39,047 nt of DNA from Lachnospiraceae bacterium (GTDB taxonomy: Bacteria; Bacillota; Clostridia; Lachnospirales; Lachnospiraceae). The stretch lies in NCBI GenBank assembly GCA_017500935.1, contig JAFVXW010000049.1, forward strand, positions 1 through 39,047, given 5' to 3'. Positions 16,556 through 24,713 of this stretch are shown here, in pieces (position 1 is the first letter of the stretch; each line of letters begins with the position of its first letter). The position numbers and the translations under genes are program-made. The notes below the pieces were generated by a model. The model was given only the letters and a program-made list of their open reading frames with translations. It was not told where the DNA came from and ran no database searches.

Positions 16556-17810
16556 GAAAATTGCAGTAATCGGCGGCGGAGCAGCCGGTATGATGGCAGC
16601 GGCAACAGCAGCGGCAAACGGACATCAGGTGATGCTTTTTGAAAAAAATGAAAAGCTGGGAAAAAAGGTATTCATCACCGGAAAAGGGCGCTGTAATGTA
16701 ACTAATGCGTGCGAAATAGAAGATCTTTTTGGTAATATCATCACCAATTCTAAATTTTTATACAGCGCCATTTACGGTTATGACAATCAGGCAATCTGTT
16801 CTTTTCTGGAAGAAGCAGGATGCCGTCTGAAAACAGAACGAGGCGATAGGGTATTTCCTGTGACAGACCATTCTTCTGATGTGATCAGGGCCTTTGAGAA
16901 AGTATTAAAAGAACGCGGAGTAAGGATTTACCTGCAGACAAGGGTCAAAGAGATCACACGGGATGCGTTGACCGGAAGAGTCGATGGTGTGCTTCTGCAT
17001 GATGGGAAAAAGATTTCTGCAGACTGTGTCATTCTTGCAACCGGCGGCCTTTCCTATGCGTCAACAGGTTCAGACGGGGAAGGCATGAAGATGGCAGAAA
17101 AGCTGGGACACAGCTGCATGGAATGCGTGCCTGCACTTGTTCCCTTTGAAATAGAAGAGACATGGTGTACCTCCCTGATGGGACTTGCACTGAAGAATGT
17201 AGAAGGAAAGCTCTTTGTGGATGGAAAAGAGATTTACTCCGGTTTTGGAGAAATGCTTTTTACACATTTTGGCATCAGCGGTCCTTTGGTTTTGTCTGCA
17301 AGCAGTTATTATGCGTCTGCAATGCGCAAGAGAAAAAACAAAAAGAAAGATCAGACAGCGAAGGCAAAGTATTATCTGGACTTAAAACCGGCTCTTTCCT
17401 TTGAACAGTTAGACAAGCGTATCCTGAGGGAATTTGAAGAGAATATCAACAAGCAGTTTAAAAATGCCGTTGACGGTCTGTTTCCTTCCAAACTGATCCC
17501 GGTTATGATAAGTCTTTCCGGTATAGATCCGGAAAAGAAGGTAAATGAGATTTCCAGAGAAGAAAGACATGCTTTTGTGCATCTGATCAAAAATCTGCCT
17601 ATGACGATCACTGGTACCAGAGATTTTAAGGAAGCGATCATTACCCAGGGCGGGATTGCGGTAAAAGAAGTAAATCCGTCTACCATGGAATCCAAACTTG
17701 TGCAGGGTCTTTATTTTGCAGGAGAGATTCTGGATGTGGATGCGCTTACAGGCGGATTTAATCTGCAGATCGCATGGTCAACCGGACATCTGGCAGGCGA
17801 AAGCTGTTAA
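16548..17810 (+). CDS. HI0933/BaiN-family FAD-dependent oxidoreductase
   Basis: A 420-residue flavoprotein. The N-terminal dinucleotide-binding motif is GGGAAGMMAAATAA (residues 9-22), then the family signature KLGKKVFITGKGRCNVTN. The C-terminal FAD-contact block is FAGEILDVDALTGGFNLQIAWSTG. These define the HI0933/YhiN family. Most members have no known reaction; one member, BaiN of a bile-acid-dehydroxylating Clostridium, is a bile-acid reductase, but that role cannot be transferred here. It overlaps the regulator by 8 bp, suggesting translational coupling. The spacing to cmk is 49 bp. Confidence 0.9.
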   Translation: MSKKIAVIGGGAAGMMAAATAAANGHQVMLFEKNEKLGKKVFITGKGRCNVTNACEIEDLFGNIITNSKFLYSAIYGYDNQAICSFLEEAGCRLKTERGDRVFPVTDHSSDVIRAFEKVLKERGVRIYLQTRVKEITRDALTGRVDGVLLHDGKKISADCVILATGGLSYASTGSDGEGMKMAEKLGHSCMECVPALVPFEIEETWCTSLMGLALKNVEGKLFVDGKEIYSGFGEMLFTHFGISGPLVLSASSYYASAMRKRKNKKKDQTAKAKYYLDLKPALSFEQLDKRILREFEENINKQFKNAVDGLFPSKLIPVMISLSGIDPEKKVNEISREERHAFVHLIKNLPMTITGTRDFKEAIITQGGIAVKEVNPSTMESKLVQGLYFAGEILDVDALTGGFNLQIAWSTGHLAGESC

Positions 17811-17859
17811 AACGGCGGCAGGCAGTTTTTCATTATAATAAGAAAAAAGAGGTTAAAAT

Positions 17860-18531
17860 ATGAGTTACAGTATTGCAATAGACGGTCCTGCCGGTGCAGG
17901 AAAAAGTACCATAGCAAAAGAAATCTCCAACAGAATGGGATGTCATTATGTGGATACCGGGGCGATGTATCGGGCAATGGCACTGTTTATTGTAAAAAGC
18001 GGTGTGTCCATGCATGACAGCAAAGCGATTTCTGAAAAATGTCAGGAAGCGGATATTACCGTAACCTATGAAGAAGAAGGACAGATCGTATGGCTTAATG
18101 GCGAGAATGTCAATGGTCAGATCCGCACACAGCAGGTGGGCGAGATGGCCTCCGTTACTTCTGTGAATCCCGATGTAAGAAAAAAACTGGTGGAACTGCA
18201 GCAGAAGCTGGCCTCCACGACGGATATAATCATGGACGGCAGAGATATCGGAACCTGTGTTTTGCCAAATGCAACAGTCAAGATTTATCTGACGGCCAGT
18301 GTGGAAGTAAGAGCAAAGAGAAGATATGACGAACTGATCGCCAAAGGAGAAAATGCCGACCTTGGCAAAGTTGCAGAGGAAATCCGGATTCGAGATGAAA
18401 GAGATATGAACAGAGATATTTCTCCTTTAAAACAGGCTGATGATGCAGTTTTGGTGGATACCTCTGATATGAACGTGGAAGAAGTGATAAATACCATCAT
18501 GGATATCGCAAAGAAAAATGGCTGTTTTTGA
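17860..18531 (+). CDS. cmk: cytidylate kinase
   Basis: A 223-residue (d)CMP kinase that makes CDP/dCDP from CMP/dCMP and ATP. Visible features are the P-loop DGPAGAGKST (8-17), the HYVDTGAMYRAMAL CMP-binding stretch, MDGRDIGTCVLP, and RAKRRYDEL with RDERDMNRDISPL near the lid. Normal length for the family. ATG preceded by AGAGG. Part of the common clostridial run cmk-ispH-rpsA. Confidence 0.97.
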   Translation: MSYSIAIDGPAGAGKSTIAKEISNRMGCHYVDTGAMYRAMALFIVKSGVSMHDSKAISEKCQEADITVTYEEEGQIVWLNGENVNGQIRTQQVGEMASVTSVNPDVRKKLVELQQKLASTTDIIMDGRDIGTCVLPNATVKIYLTASVEVRAKRRYDELIAKGENADLGKVAEEIRIRDERDMNRDISPLKQADDAVLVDTSDMNVEEVINTIMDIAKKNGCF

Positions 18532-18555
18532 GATAACGGGAAAGGATTGTCTGAT

Positions 18556-19404
18556 ATGGAAGTGATCGTAGCAAAGAGCGCAGGCTTTTGCTTTGGTGTC
18601 AAACGTGCTGTTGATAAAGTGTATGAACTGACGGAAGGAAATGACTGTATCTATACGTATGGTCCGATCATCCACAATGAACAGGTTGTGCAGGATCTTG
18701 AAGAAAAGGGCGTATCCGTGATCGAAGATACAGAGGAGCTTTCTTCTATTAAAGAAGCAACTGTGGTGATCAGATCTCACGGCGTTTCAAAACAGGTGCA
18801 GGAGCTGATCGAACAGGAGGGACGCAGCTGTGTGGATGCCACCTGTCCTTTTGTAAAGCGAATCCATAAAATCGTGGAAAAAGAAAGTAAAGCAGGGAAA
18901 CAGATCCTTATCATCGGAAATGCAGGACATCCGGAAGTCGAAGGCATTATGGGATGGTCTGTCGGAGTGACAAAAGTTGCCGAAACAAAGGAAGAAATTG
19001 AATCTGTGGCATTTGACAAAGATAAGGAAGTATGCATTGTTTCACAGACGACATTTAATTACAATAAATTTAAAGAATTAGTTGAAATTTTCAGCAAAAG
19101 AGGGTATGATATTAGTGTTGTGAATACTATCTGTAACGCAACAGAGGAAAGACAAACAGAGGCACGTGAAATCGCGGCCAAAGTTGATGCCATGATAATA
19201 ATAGGTGGAAAGCACAGTTCGAATACAAGAAAATTGTATGAGATCTGCAGCAGGGAATGTGCCAACACCTATTTTATACAGACACTGGATGACTTGCATT
19301 TAGAACTACCTAAATCTGTCCGACTAGTGGGTATTACAGCCGGGGCATCTACCCCGAATAAAATCATCGAGGAGGTTCAAAATTATGTCCGAATTAACTT
19401 TTGA
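18556..19404 (+). CDS. ispH: 4-hydroxy-3-methylbut-2-enyl diphosphate reductase
   Basis: 282 residues. The last enzyme of the MEP isoprenoid pathway, a [4Fe-4S] protein that reduces HMBPP to IPP and DMAPP. The three cluster cysteines lie in AGFCFGVKRAV, DATCPFVKRIH and VNTICNATEERQ; substrate histidines are in IIHNEQVV and GNAGHPEVEG, and GITAGASTP is near the end. The ATG at 18556 with AAAGGA upstream is chosen over a TTG three codons earlier. Its last 20 bp overlap the start of rpsA in another frame. Several Clostridia carry IspH fused to S1; here the two are separate but overlapping. Confidence 0.97.
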   Translation: MEVIVAKSAGFCFGVKRAVDKVYELTEGNDCIYTYGPIIHNEQVVQDLEEKGVSVIEDTEELSSIKEATVVIRSHGVSKQVQELIEQEGRSCVDATCPFVKRIHKIVEKESKAGKQILIIGNAGHPEVEGIMGWSVGVTKVAETKEEIESVAFDKDKEVCIVSQTTFNYNKFKELVEIFSKRGYDISVVNTICNATEERQTEAREIAAKVDAMIIIGGKHSSNTRKLYEICSRECANTYFIQTLDDLHLELPKSVRLVGITAGASTPNKIIEEVQNYVRINF

Positions 19405-20509
19405 ACAGATGCTGGACGCATCACTGAAAACAATACATGCAGGAGAGGTAGTCGAAGGTACAGTCATCGATGTTAAGCCCGAAGAAATCGTACTGAACAT
19501 TGGATATAAATCCGACGGTATTCTGACCAAGAGCGAATACACCAACGATAACAGCGTTGATCTTACCACCGTTGTTAAGATCGGTGACACCCTTGAGGTT
19601 AAGGTTCTCAAGGTTAACGATGGCGAAGGCCAGGTTCTTTTGACCTATAAGAGACTTGCTGCAGACAGAGGCAACAAGAGAATCGAAGAAGCTTTCAACA
19701 ACAAAGAAGTGCTTACCGCAAAAGTTGCACAGGTTCTGGACGGCGGTCTTATCGTAGTAGTAGAAGAAGTAAGAATCTTTATCCCTGCAAGCCTTGTTTC
19801 TGATACTTATGAGAAGGATCTTACCAAGTATGCAGATCAGGATATCGAATTCGTAATCAGCGAATACAATCCTAAGAGAAGAAGATACATCGGCGATCGC
19901 AAGCAGCTCATCGTTGCTAAGAAAGCTGAACTGCAGGCAGCTCTCTTTGAAAGAATCAAAGAAGGCGATGTAGTAGAAGGTACTGTTAAGAACGTTACCG
20001 ATTTCGGTGCATTCATCGATCTGGGCGGCGCTGACGGTCTGCTTCACATTTCTGAAATGTCCTGGGGCAGAATCGAACATCCCAAGAAAGTATTCAAGGT
20101 TGGCGAAAAGCTTAACGTTCTGATCAAAGAGATCAACGGCAACAAGATTGCGCTTAGCTTAAAGTTTGAAGATGCTAACCCTTGGAAAGATGCAGATATC
20201 AAGTATGCAGTAGGCAATGTAGTAACCGGTAAAGTTGCAAGAATGACCGATTTCGGCGCATTCGTTGAACTTGAAGCTGGTATCGATGCACTGCTTCATG
20301 TATCCCAGATCTCCAAAGAACACATCGAAAAGCCCGCTGATGTATTAAAGGTTGGCGATGAGATCACTGCTAAGGTGGTAGATTTCAACGAAGCTGACAA
20401 GAAGATCAGCCTGAGCGTAAAAGCTATGATGGTTCCTGAAAAGAAAGCTGAAGAAGGCGATGTAGTAGCTGTAGATATCGATGCAGTTATCGCTGAAGAT
20501 GCTGAATAA
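19385..20509 (+). CDS. rpsA: S1 RNA-binding domain protein (30S ribosomal protein S1-like)
   Basis: 374 residues with four S1 OB-fold repeats at roughly 16-86, 103-170, 190-262 and 277-347. The third and fourth are the most typical (VVEGTVKNVTDFGAFIDLGGADGLLHIS and VVTGKVARMTDFGAFVELEAGIDALLHVS). Gram-positive S1 proteins have about four repeats instead of the six of E. coli, so the length is normal. It helps mRNA binding at the ribosome. GAGGAGG lies 8-9 bases before the ATG, inside the ispH coding sequence. Strong codon bias indicates high expression. A good terminator follows. Confidence 0.93.
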   Translation: MSELTFEQMLDASLKTIHAGEVVEGTVIDVKPEEIVLNIGYKSDGILTKSEYTNDNSVDLTTVVKIGDTLEVKVLKVNDGEGQVLLTYKRLAADRGNKRIEEAFNNKEVLTAKVAQVLDGGLIVVVEEVRIFIPASLVSDTYEKDLTKYADQDIEFVISEYNPKRRRYIGDRKQLIVAKKAELQAALFERIKEGDVVEGTVKNVTDFGAFIDLGGADGLLHISEMSWGRIEHPKKVFKVGEKLNVLIKEINGNKIALSLKFEDANPWKDADIKYAVGNVVTGKVARMTDFGAFVELEAGIDALLHVSQISKEHIEKPADVLKVGDEITAKVVDFNEADKKISLSVKAMMVPEKKAEEGDVVAVDIDAVIAEDAE

Positions 20510-20520
20510 TTAATGAGAAC

Positions 20521-20554
20521 AAAAACCTGTCGGTGCAGACCGACAGGTTTTTTT
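20521..20554. terminator. bidirectional terminator between rpsA and the exonuclease gene
   Basis: AAACCTGTCGG (about 20523-20533) pairs with CCGACAGGTTT (20540-20550) and a T run follows on the plus strand; the A run on the other side gives TTTTTG on the minus strand. It can therefore serve both convergent genes. Confidence 0.92.
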
Positions 20555-20595
20555 GCGCGCACAAGTATATGCATAGAACACATTTTTTAAAGTGA

Positions 20596-21711
20596 TTAAT
20601 TCATTTGCTTTAAGAGTGAAGAAACATAGCATTTCAAAAGCTCTGAATCAGAAAGAAACTCTTCATTGACTTCAAGATACACCAGTTTTGATTTGTATTC
20701 CGGGTAAAAGCGGTTGATACTGTCCGGAAGCTCTTTATGTGCGGGAACAAACATGCCGGTTTTTCTGATATAGCAGTTGGCAGCTGTTGCAGGCATACGG
20801 CGTGTTTTATCGACAAAGACTGCCACAGACTTATGAACCGCCTGATCTTCAAGGGGTAAATAAGAGTAATTTTTATAATCTTTGAAGAAAAATTTCAGTT
20901 CACCGTTAAACACCGGTATTTTTAAGAGAGCCTGATGCTTATGAGCCGAGAAAAAGCTGAAACCATATCCGGTATCTGCTGTCCGGCAGGAAAGTGGTGC
21001 AGGCAGAGGGAACTGTAATTGAATGGAAATGGTAAGTTCAGTTTTTGTTTGGCCAAAGGCATCGGAGACTGTCTGCAGACTGCCGTTTTCGACTATAAAG
21101 GCGTGGTCTGTAAATAGACGAGGTATGGCTGTGATACAGGAAAGCTCCAGCATACCCTGGATGTCTTCAAAATTGTGAAGAAGTAATGTCTTTAAAAGAT
21201 CTTCCTCCGGTTTTTGTCCGTACTGTTCATAAAGACTGATCAGCTCCTGACCTGTAAAAGGATCTTCTCGGTAGAGTCCGATATATTCCTCCAGCTGTTT
21301 TTGACGGCAGCCGGGCAGATGAAGAAGATTTTTGTAGGGGCGTATCATGCGGTACATGTCATGATAATCCTGAAAAGAAAAATCAGGAAGACCGTATTTT
21401 TTGCATTTTGCCTGTATGAACGGAATGTCGAAGGTAGTACCGTTAAAAGTAACCAGGCAGGAAAAGTTTCGGGCAAAAGAACAAAATTCGCTTAAAATCT
21501 CTTTTTCGGATGAAGGTGTGGATGCAAAAAACTGACGGCAGTACCAAGTGCCGTCTTTAAAACAGGCACAGCCAATCAGATACAGGGATGCTGTTTTGGG
21601 GGAAAGACCGGTGGTCTCTATATCAAAAAGAAGAACCTGTGAAGGATTGGGGAAAAGAGTATGAAAATATGCAGTTTTTTCGTTGGGGATGATATTTGTT
21701 ATAGTCTTCAT
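20596..21711 (-). CDS. YprB-like RNase H-fold exonuclease
   Basis: 371 residues. A DEDD-type ribonuclease H-like domain occupies about residues 25-200. It begins with LLFDIETTGL (Asp30, Glu32), then TFNGTTFDIPFIQAKC (second acid), and ends with HNFEDIQGMLEL (third acid), matching the RNase_H_2 / YprB family. The C-terminal half (about 205-371) is unrecognised and probably a beta-rich accessory domain. Family members are presumed 3'-5' exonucleases. No Shine-Dalgarno sequence is visible before the ATG, and the predicted promoter places the transcript start only a few bases upstream, so the message may be leaderless. It is divergent from the rnf operon. Confidence 0.82.
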   Translation of the reverse strand: MKTITNIIPNEKTAYFHTLFPNPSQVLLFDIETTGLSPKTASLYLIGCACFKDGTWYCRQFFASTPSSEKEILSEFCSFARNFSCLVTFNGTTFDIPFIQAKCKKYGLPDFSFQDYHDMYRMIRPYKNLLHLPGCRQKQLEEYIGLYREDPFTGQELISLYEQYGQKPEEDLLKTLLLHNFEDIQGMLELSCITAIPRLFTDHAFIVENGSLQTVSDAFGQTKTELTISIQLQFPLPAPLSCRTADTGYGFSFFSAHKHQALLKIPVFNGELKFFFKDYKNYSYLPLEDQAVHKSVAVFVDKTRRMPATAANCYIRKTGMFVPAHKELPDSINRFYPEYKSKLVYLEVNEEFLSDSELLKCYVSSLLKQMN

Positions 21712-21723
21712 AAAAAATACTAT

Positions 21724-21752
21724 ATCATATTTTTGATATTTACTGTAGTAAA
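21724..21752 (-). promoter_or_regulatory. promoter of the YprB-like gene, nearly leaderless
   Basis: On the minus strand, TTTACT (21747-21752), a 17-bp spacer and TATGAT (21724-21729). Only 12 bases separate the -10 from the ATG, so the 5' leader would be about 5 nt. The -35 is one half of the palindrome at 21739-21752. Confidence 0.5.
21739..21752. promoter_or_regulatory. palindrome TTTACTGTAGTAAA, possible operator
   Basis: A perfect 6-bp inverted repeat with a 2-bp centre, in the 106-bp gap between the divergent exonuclease gene and rnfC. It covers the -35 of the minus-strand promoter. I found no convincing rnf promoter in this gap; the TTTACT half on the plus strand is followed by only a poor -10. 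Confidence 0.4.
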
Positions 21753-21817
21753 ATGGAGGAAAAAATAGTAATATATATTTAATTTTAAATGTAATTGAAA
21801 AGAAGGAAGGAATATAT

Positions 21818-23146
21818 ATGTTTAAAAAGACATTTGTTGGCGGGATTCATCCAAATGACGGAAAAGCCCTTTCGATGAATAAGCCCATCCGTTCCGTGCT
21901 GCCCAAAGGTGATCTGGTATATCCCTTGTCACAGCACATAGGAGCACCGGCAGAAGCTGTTGTGAAAAAAGGTGATCGTGTACTGGCAGGGCAGAAGATC
22001 GCGCAGGCAAAAGGTTTTGTATCTGCTTCTGTATTTTCATCTGTTTCAGGTACCGTTAAAGCCATTGAGCCCAGACGCGTTGTGACAGGAGACAATGTGA
22101 TGAGCATTGTGATCGAAAACGATCATCAGTATGAAGAAGTTGAATATGCACCGGTGAAAGAGCTGGCAGATATGACTCGTGAAGAGATCATTACGGCGAT
22201 CAAAGAGGCCGGTGTTGTCGGCATGGGCGGAGCTGGATTTCCGACTCATGTTAAGCTTTCTCCCAAAGAGCCTGAAAAAATTGAATATGTGATCGCAAAC
22301 TGTGCGGAATGTGAACCTTATCTGACCTCTGATTACCGCAGAATGATCGAAGAACCGGAAAAACTCATCGACGGTCTTAAGGTAATGCTGCAGTTATTCC
22401 CGAATGCCAGGGCAATTCTGGCAGTTGAAGATAATAAGCCTGAAGCAATCCGTATTTTGAAAGAAAAAACCAAATCCGAAGATAAGATCAGTGTAGCTGC
22501 TTTACATACTAAGTATCCTCAGGGATCTGAGAGACATCTGATCTATGCAGTTACAAAAAGAAGCATCAACTCCTCCATGCTTCCTGCAGATGCAGGCTGT
22601 GTTGTTGACAACGTGGATACCATTGTTGCCGTTAACCGTGCTGTCCGTGAAGGTAAGCCTCTGATGAACCGTATTGTGACAGTTACCGGAGATGCTATCA
22701 AAGAGCCTCAGAACTTTATGGTACGTATCGGAACCAGTTATAAGGAACTGGTGGATGAAGCAGGCGGTTTTGTAACCAAACCCGAAAAAATCGTATCCGG
22801 CGGTCCTATGATGGGATTTGCGATCTTTGATCTGCAGGTGCCTACAACCAAAACAGCTTCTGCACTTTTATGCATGATAAAAGACGAAGTGTCCGCATGT
22901 GAACCTTCTGCCTGCATTAACTGCGGAAGATGTGCAGAGGTTTGCCCGGGAAGAGTAGTCCCCAAACTTCTTGCAGAATATGCAGAAAGATACGATCTTG
23001 AAAAATTTGAAAAATATGACGGTCTTGAATGCTGTGAATGCGGATGCTGCAGCTATATTTGTCCTGCAAAAAGACCTTTGACACAGGCCATCAAGTCAGC
23101 AAGAAAAATCGTTCTGGCTGAAAAAAAGAAAAAGCAGGGGGTGTGA
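21818..23146 (+). CDS. rnfC: Rnf complex subunit RnfC
   Basis: 442 residues. The cytoplasmic NADH-binding and iron-sulfur subunit of the Rnf ferredoxin:NAD+ oxidoreductase. It has an N-terminal barrel-sandwich part (HPNDGKALSMNKPI ... GSVSGTVKAIEPRR-like), the NADH/FMN-binding GVVGMGGAGFPTHVK and ANCAECEPYLTSDYR segments, and two [4Fe-4S] sites, CINCGRCAEVCP (near 366-376) and CCECGCCSYICP (near 405-415). The C-terminal repeats seen in proteobacterial RnfC are absent, as usual in Clostridia. ATG after AAGGAAGGA. First gene of the order C-D-G-E-A-B. Confidence 0.97.
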   Translation: MFKKTFVGGIHPNDGKALSMNKPIRSVLPKGDLVYPLSQHIGAPAEAVVKKGDRVLAGQKIAQAKGFVSASVFSSVSGTVKAIEPRRVVTGDNVMSIVIENDHQYEEVEYAPVKELADMTREEIITAIKEAGVVGMGGAGFPTHVKLSPKEPEKIEYVIANCAECEPYLTSDYRRMIEEPEKLIDGLKVMLQLFPNARAILAVEDNKPEAIRILKEKTKSEDKISVAALHTKYPQGSERHLIYAVTKRSINSSMLPADAGCVVDNVDTIVAVNRAVREGKPLMNRIVTVTGDAIKEPQNFMVRIGTSYKELVDEAGGFVTKPEKIVSGGPMMGFAIFDLQVPTTKTASALLCMIKDEVSACEPSACINCGRCAEVCPGRVVPKLLAEYAERYDLEKFEKYDGLECCECGCCSYICPAKRPLTQAIKSARKIVLAEKKKKQGV

Positions 23147-23149
23147 TCC

Positions 23150-24091
23150 ATGGATGAAATGATGAAGGTTTCTTCAAACCCGCATGTCCGGGATAAAGAT
23201 ACGACCAAAAGTATCATGCTGAAAGTGATTCTGGCATTATTGCCTGCCACTTTATTTGGTATCTGGAACTTTGGAATGAAAGCTGCGCTGATCGTTGTTC
23301 TTGCGATTGTGGCTGCAGTAGGCACTGAATTTTTATTTGAAAAAGGATGTAAAAGAAAAAATACGATCGCAGATCTCTCTGCGGTTGTTACCGGCCTTTT
23401 GCTGGCGCTGAATCTTCCTGTTTCCGTACCGTGGTGGATTCCGGTTGTGGGAAGTGTTTTTGCAATTCTTGTAGTGAAAATGCTTTTTGGCGGTCTTGGA
23501 CAGAATTTTATGAATCCTGCGCTCGGCGGCAGATGCTTTCTGCTTCTTTCCTTTACCTCACTGATGACTGATTTTTCCTGTGATGCTTATTCAGGAGCAA
23601 CACCGCTTGCAATGTTAAAAGCAGGTGAAAATGTATCTGTTTTTGATATGGTAATCGGTAAGATTCCGGGCACCATCGGTGAGACAAGTATGATCGCAAT
23701 TCTGATCGGTGCATGTTTTCTGATCCTTTGCGGTGTGATCGACCTGAAAGTTCCCGGCTCCTATATTGTTTCCTTTGTGGTATTTCTGGTACTGTTTTCT
23801 GCAGTCCAGGGCAAAGGTGTGGATTTTAACTTTATCAGGGCACATCTTGCGGGCGGCGGTCTGATGCTTGGTGCTTTCTTTATGGCAACTGATTATGTGA
23901 CAAGACCGATCACACTAAAAGGACAGTATCTTTACGGTGTGCTGCTTGGATTCATGACAGCTGTGCTGCGTATTTTCGGCGGCAGCGCAGAAGGTGTTTC
24001 CTATGCGATCATTATCGGCAACCTCCTTGTGCCGTTGATTGAAAAGTACACAATGCCCACAGCTTTTGGAAGAGGAGGAAAACGCAGATGA
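23150..24091 (+). CDS. rnfD: Rnf complex subunit RnfD
   Basis: A 313-residue multi-spanning membrane subunit. It carries the covalent FMN attachment motif DAYSGATPL, with Thr151 as the expected flavin-bearing residue. Other family segments are VTGLLLALNLP, GGLGQNFMNPALGGRCF and GAFFMATDYVTRPIT. It lies 3 bp after rnfC and overlaps rnfG by 4 bp (ATGA). It forms the membrane core with RnfA and RnfE through which electrons pass during ion pumping. Confidence 0.97.
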   Translation: MDEMMKVSSNPHVRDKDTTKSIMLKVILALLPATLFGIWNFGMKAALIVVLAIVAAVGTEFLFEKGCKRKNTIADLSAVVTGLLLALNLPVSVPWWIPVVGSVFAILVVKMLFGGLGQNFMNPALGGRCFLLLSFTSLMTDFSCDAYSGATPLAMLKAGENVSVFDMVIGKIPGTIGETSMIAILIGACFLILCGVIDLKVPGSYIVSFVVFLVLFSAVQGKGVDFNFIRAHLAGGGLMLGAFFMATDYVTRPITLKGQYLYGVLLGFMTAVLRIFGGSAEGVSYAIIIGNLLVPLIEKYTMPTAFGRGGKRR

Positions 24092-24696
24092 AAAATATGA
24101 TGAAAGATGCGTTGATTCTGTTTGCCATTACGCTGGTTTCTGGTATGCTTCTTGGCGCGGTATATCAGATCACAAAAGAACCTATTGAAAAACAGCAGGC
24201 ATTGGCTTTGGAAAATGCATGCAAAGAAGTATTTGCACAGGCAGCTTCTTTTTCAGAACAGAAACTGCCGGATGAAGAAAAGACCAGTCAGCTGCTTACT
24301 GACAACGGCTTAAACGGCAATACCGTGGAAAGTTATCAGGCAGCATATGATGCAGACGGTGCGGTGATCGGCTATGTATTGACAGTTGCTTCTCATGAAG
24401 GATATGGCGGCGATATCCGCTTTACGATCGGTATAAACAGTGACGGAGCTGTAAATGGCATTTCTTTACTGGAAATAGGAGAAACTCCGGGACTTGGCAT
24501 GCAGGCAGAGGAAGTTTTAGTACCTCAGTATGCACAGAAAAACGCATATCCTCTTGTTGTAACCAAAACCGGGGCGCAGGCTGATACAGAAATTCAGGCA
24601 ATTTCCGGTGCTACCATAACTTCAGATGCTCTGACAAACGGTGTCAATGCCGGTATTCTGTATTTTCAGCAGATGCTGACAGATGAACTGAATTAA
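24088..24696 (+). CDS. rnfG: Rnf complex subunit RnfG
   Basis: 202 residues. One N-terminal transmembrane helix (about 8-27), then an extracytoplasmic FMN-binding domain. The flavinylation motif is AISGATITSDAL, with Thr176 as the expected FMN site; the position that is usually Asp three residues before the Ser is Gln170 here. GYGGDIRFTIGI and ETPGLGMQ are typical of the NqrC/RnfG fold. It overlaps rnfD by 4 bp, so translation is coupled. Confidence 0.96.
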   Translation: MKNMMKDALILFAITLVSGMLLGAVYQITKEPIEKQQALALENACKEVFAQAASFSEQKLPDEEKTSQLLTDNGLNGNTVESYQAAYDADGAVIGYVLTVASHEGYGGDIRFTIGINSDGAVNGISLLEIGETPGLGMQAEEVLVPQYAQKNAYPLVVTKTGAQADTEIQAISGATITSDALTNGVNAGILYFQQMLTDELN

Positions 24697-24713
24697 GAAG
24701 GAGGTGTCTGAAA

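Noticed and set aside
19421-20080. 219-codon open frame antisense to rpsA
   Set aside because: Same reason: the biased codons of rpsA leave the opposite strand open. There is no Shine-Dalgarno sequence or family motif.
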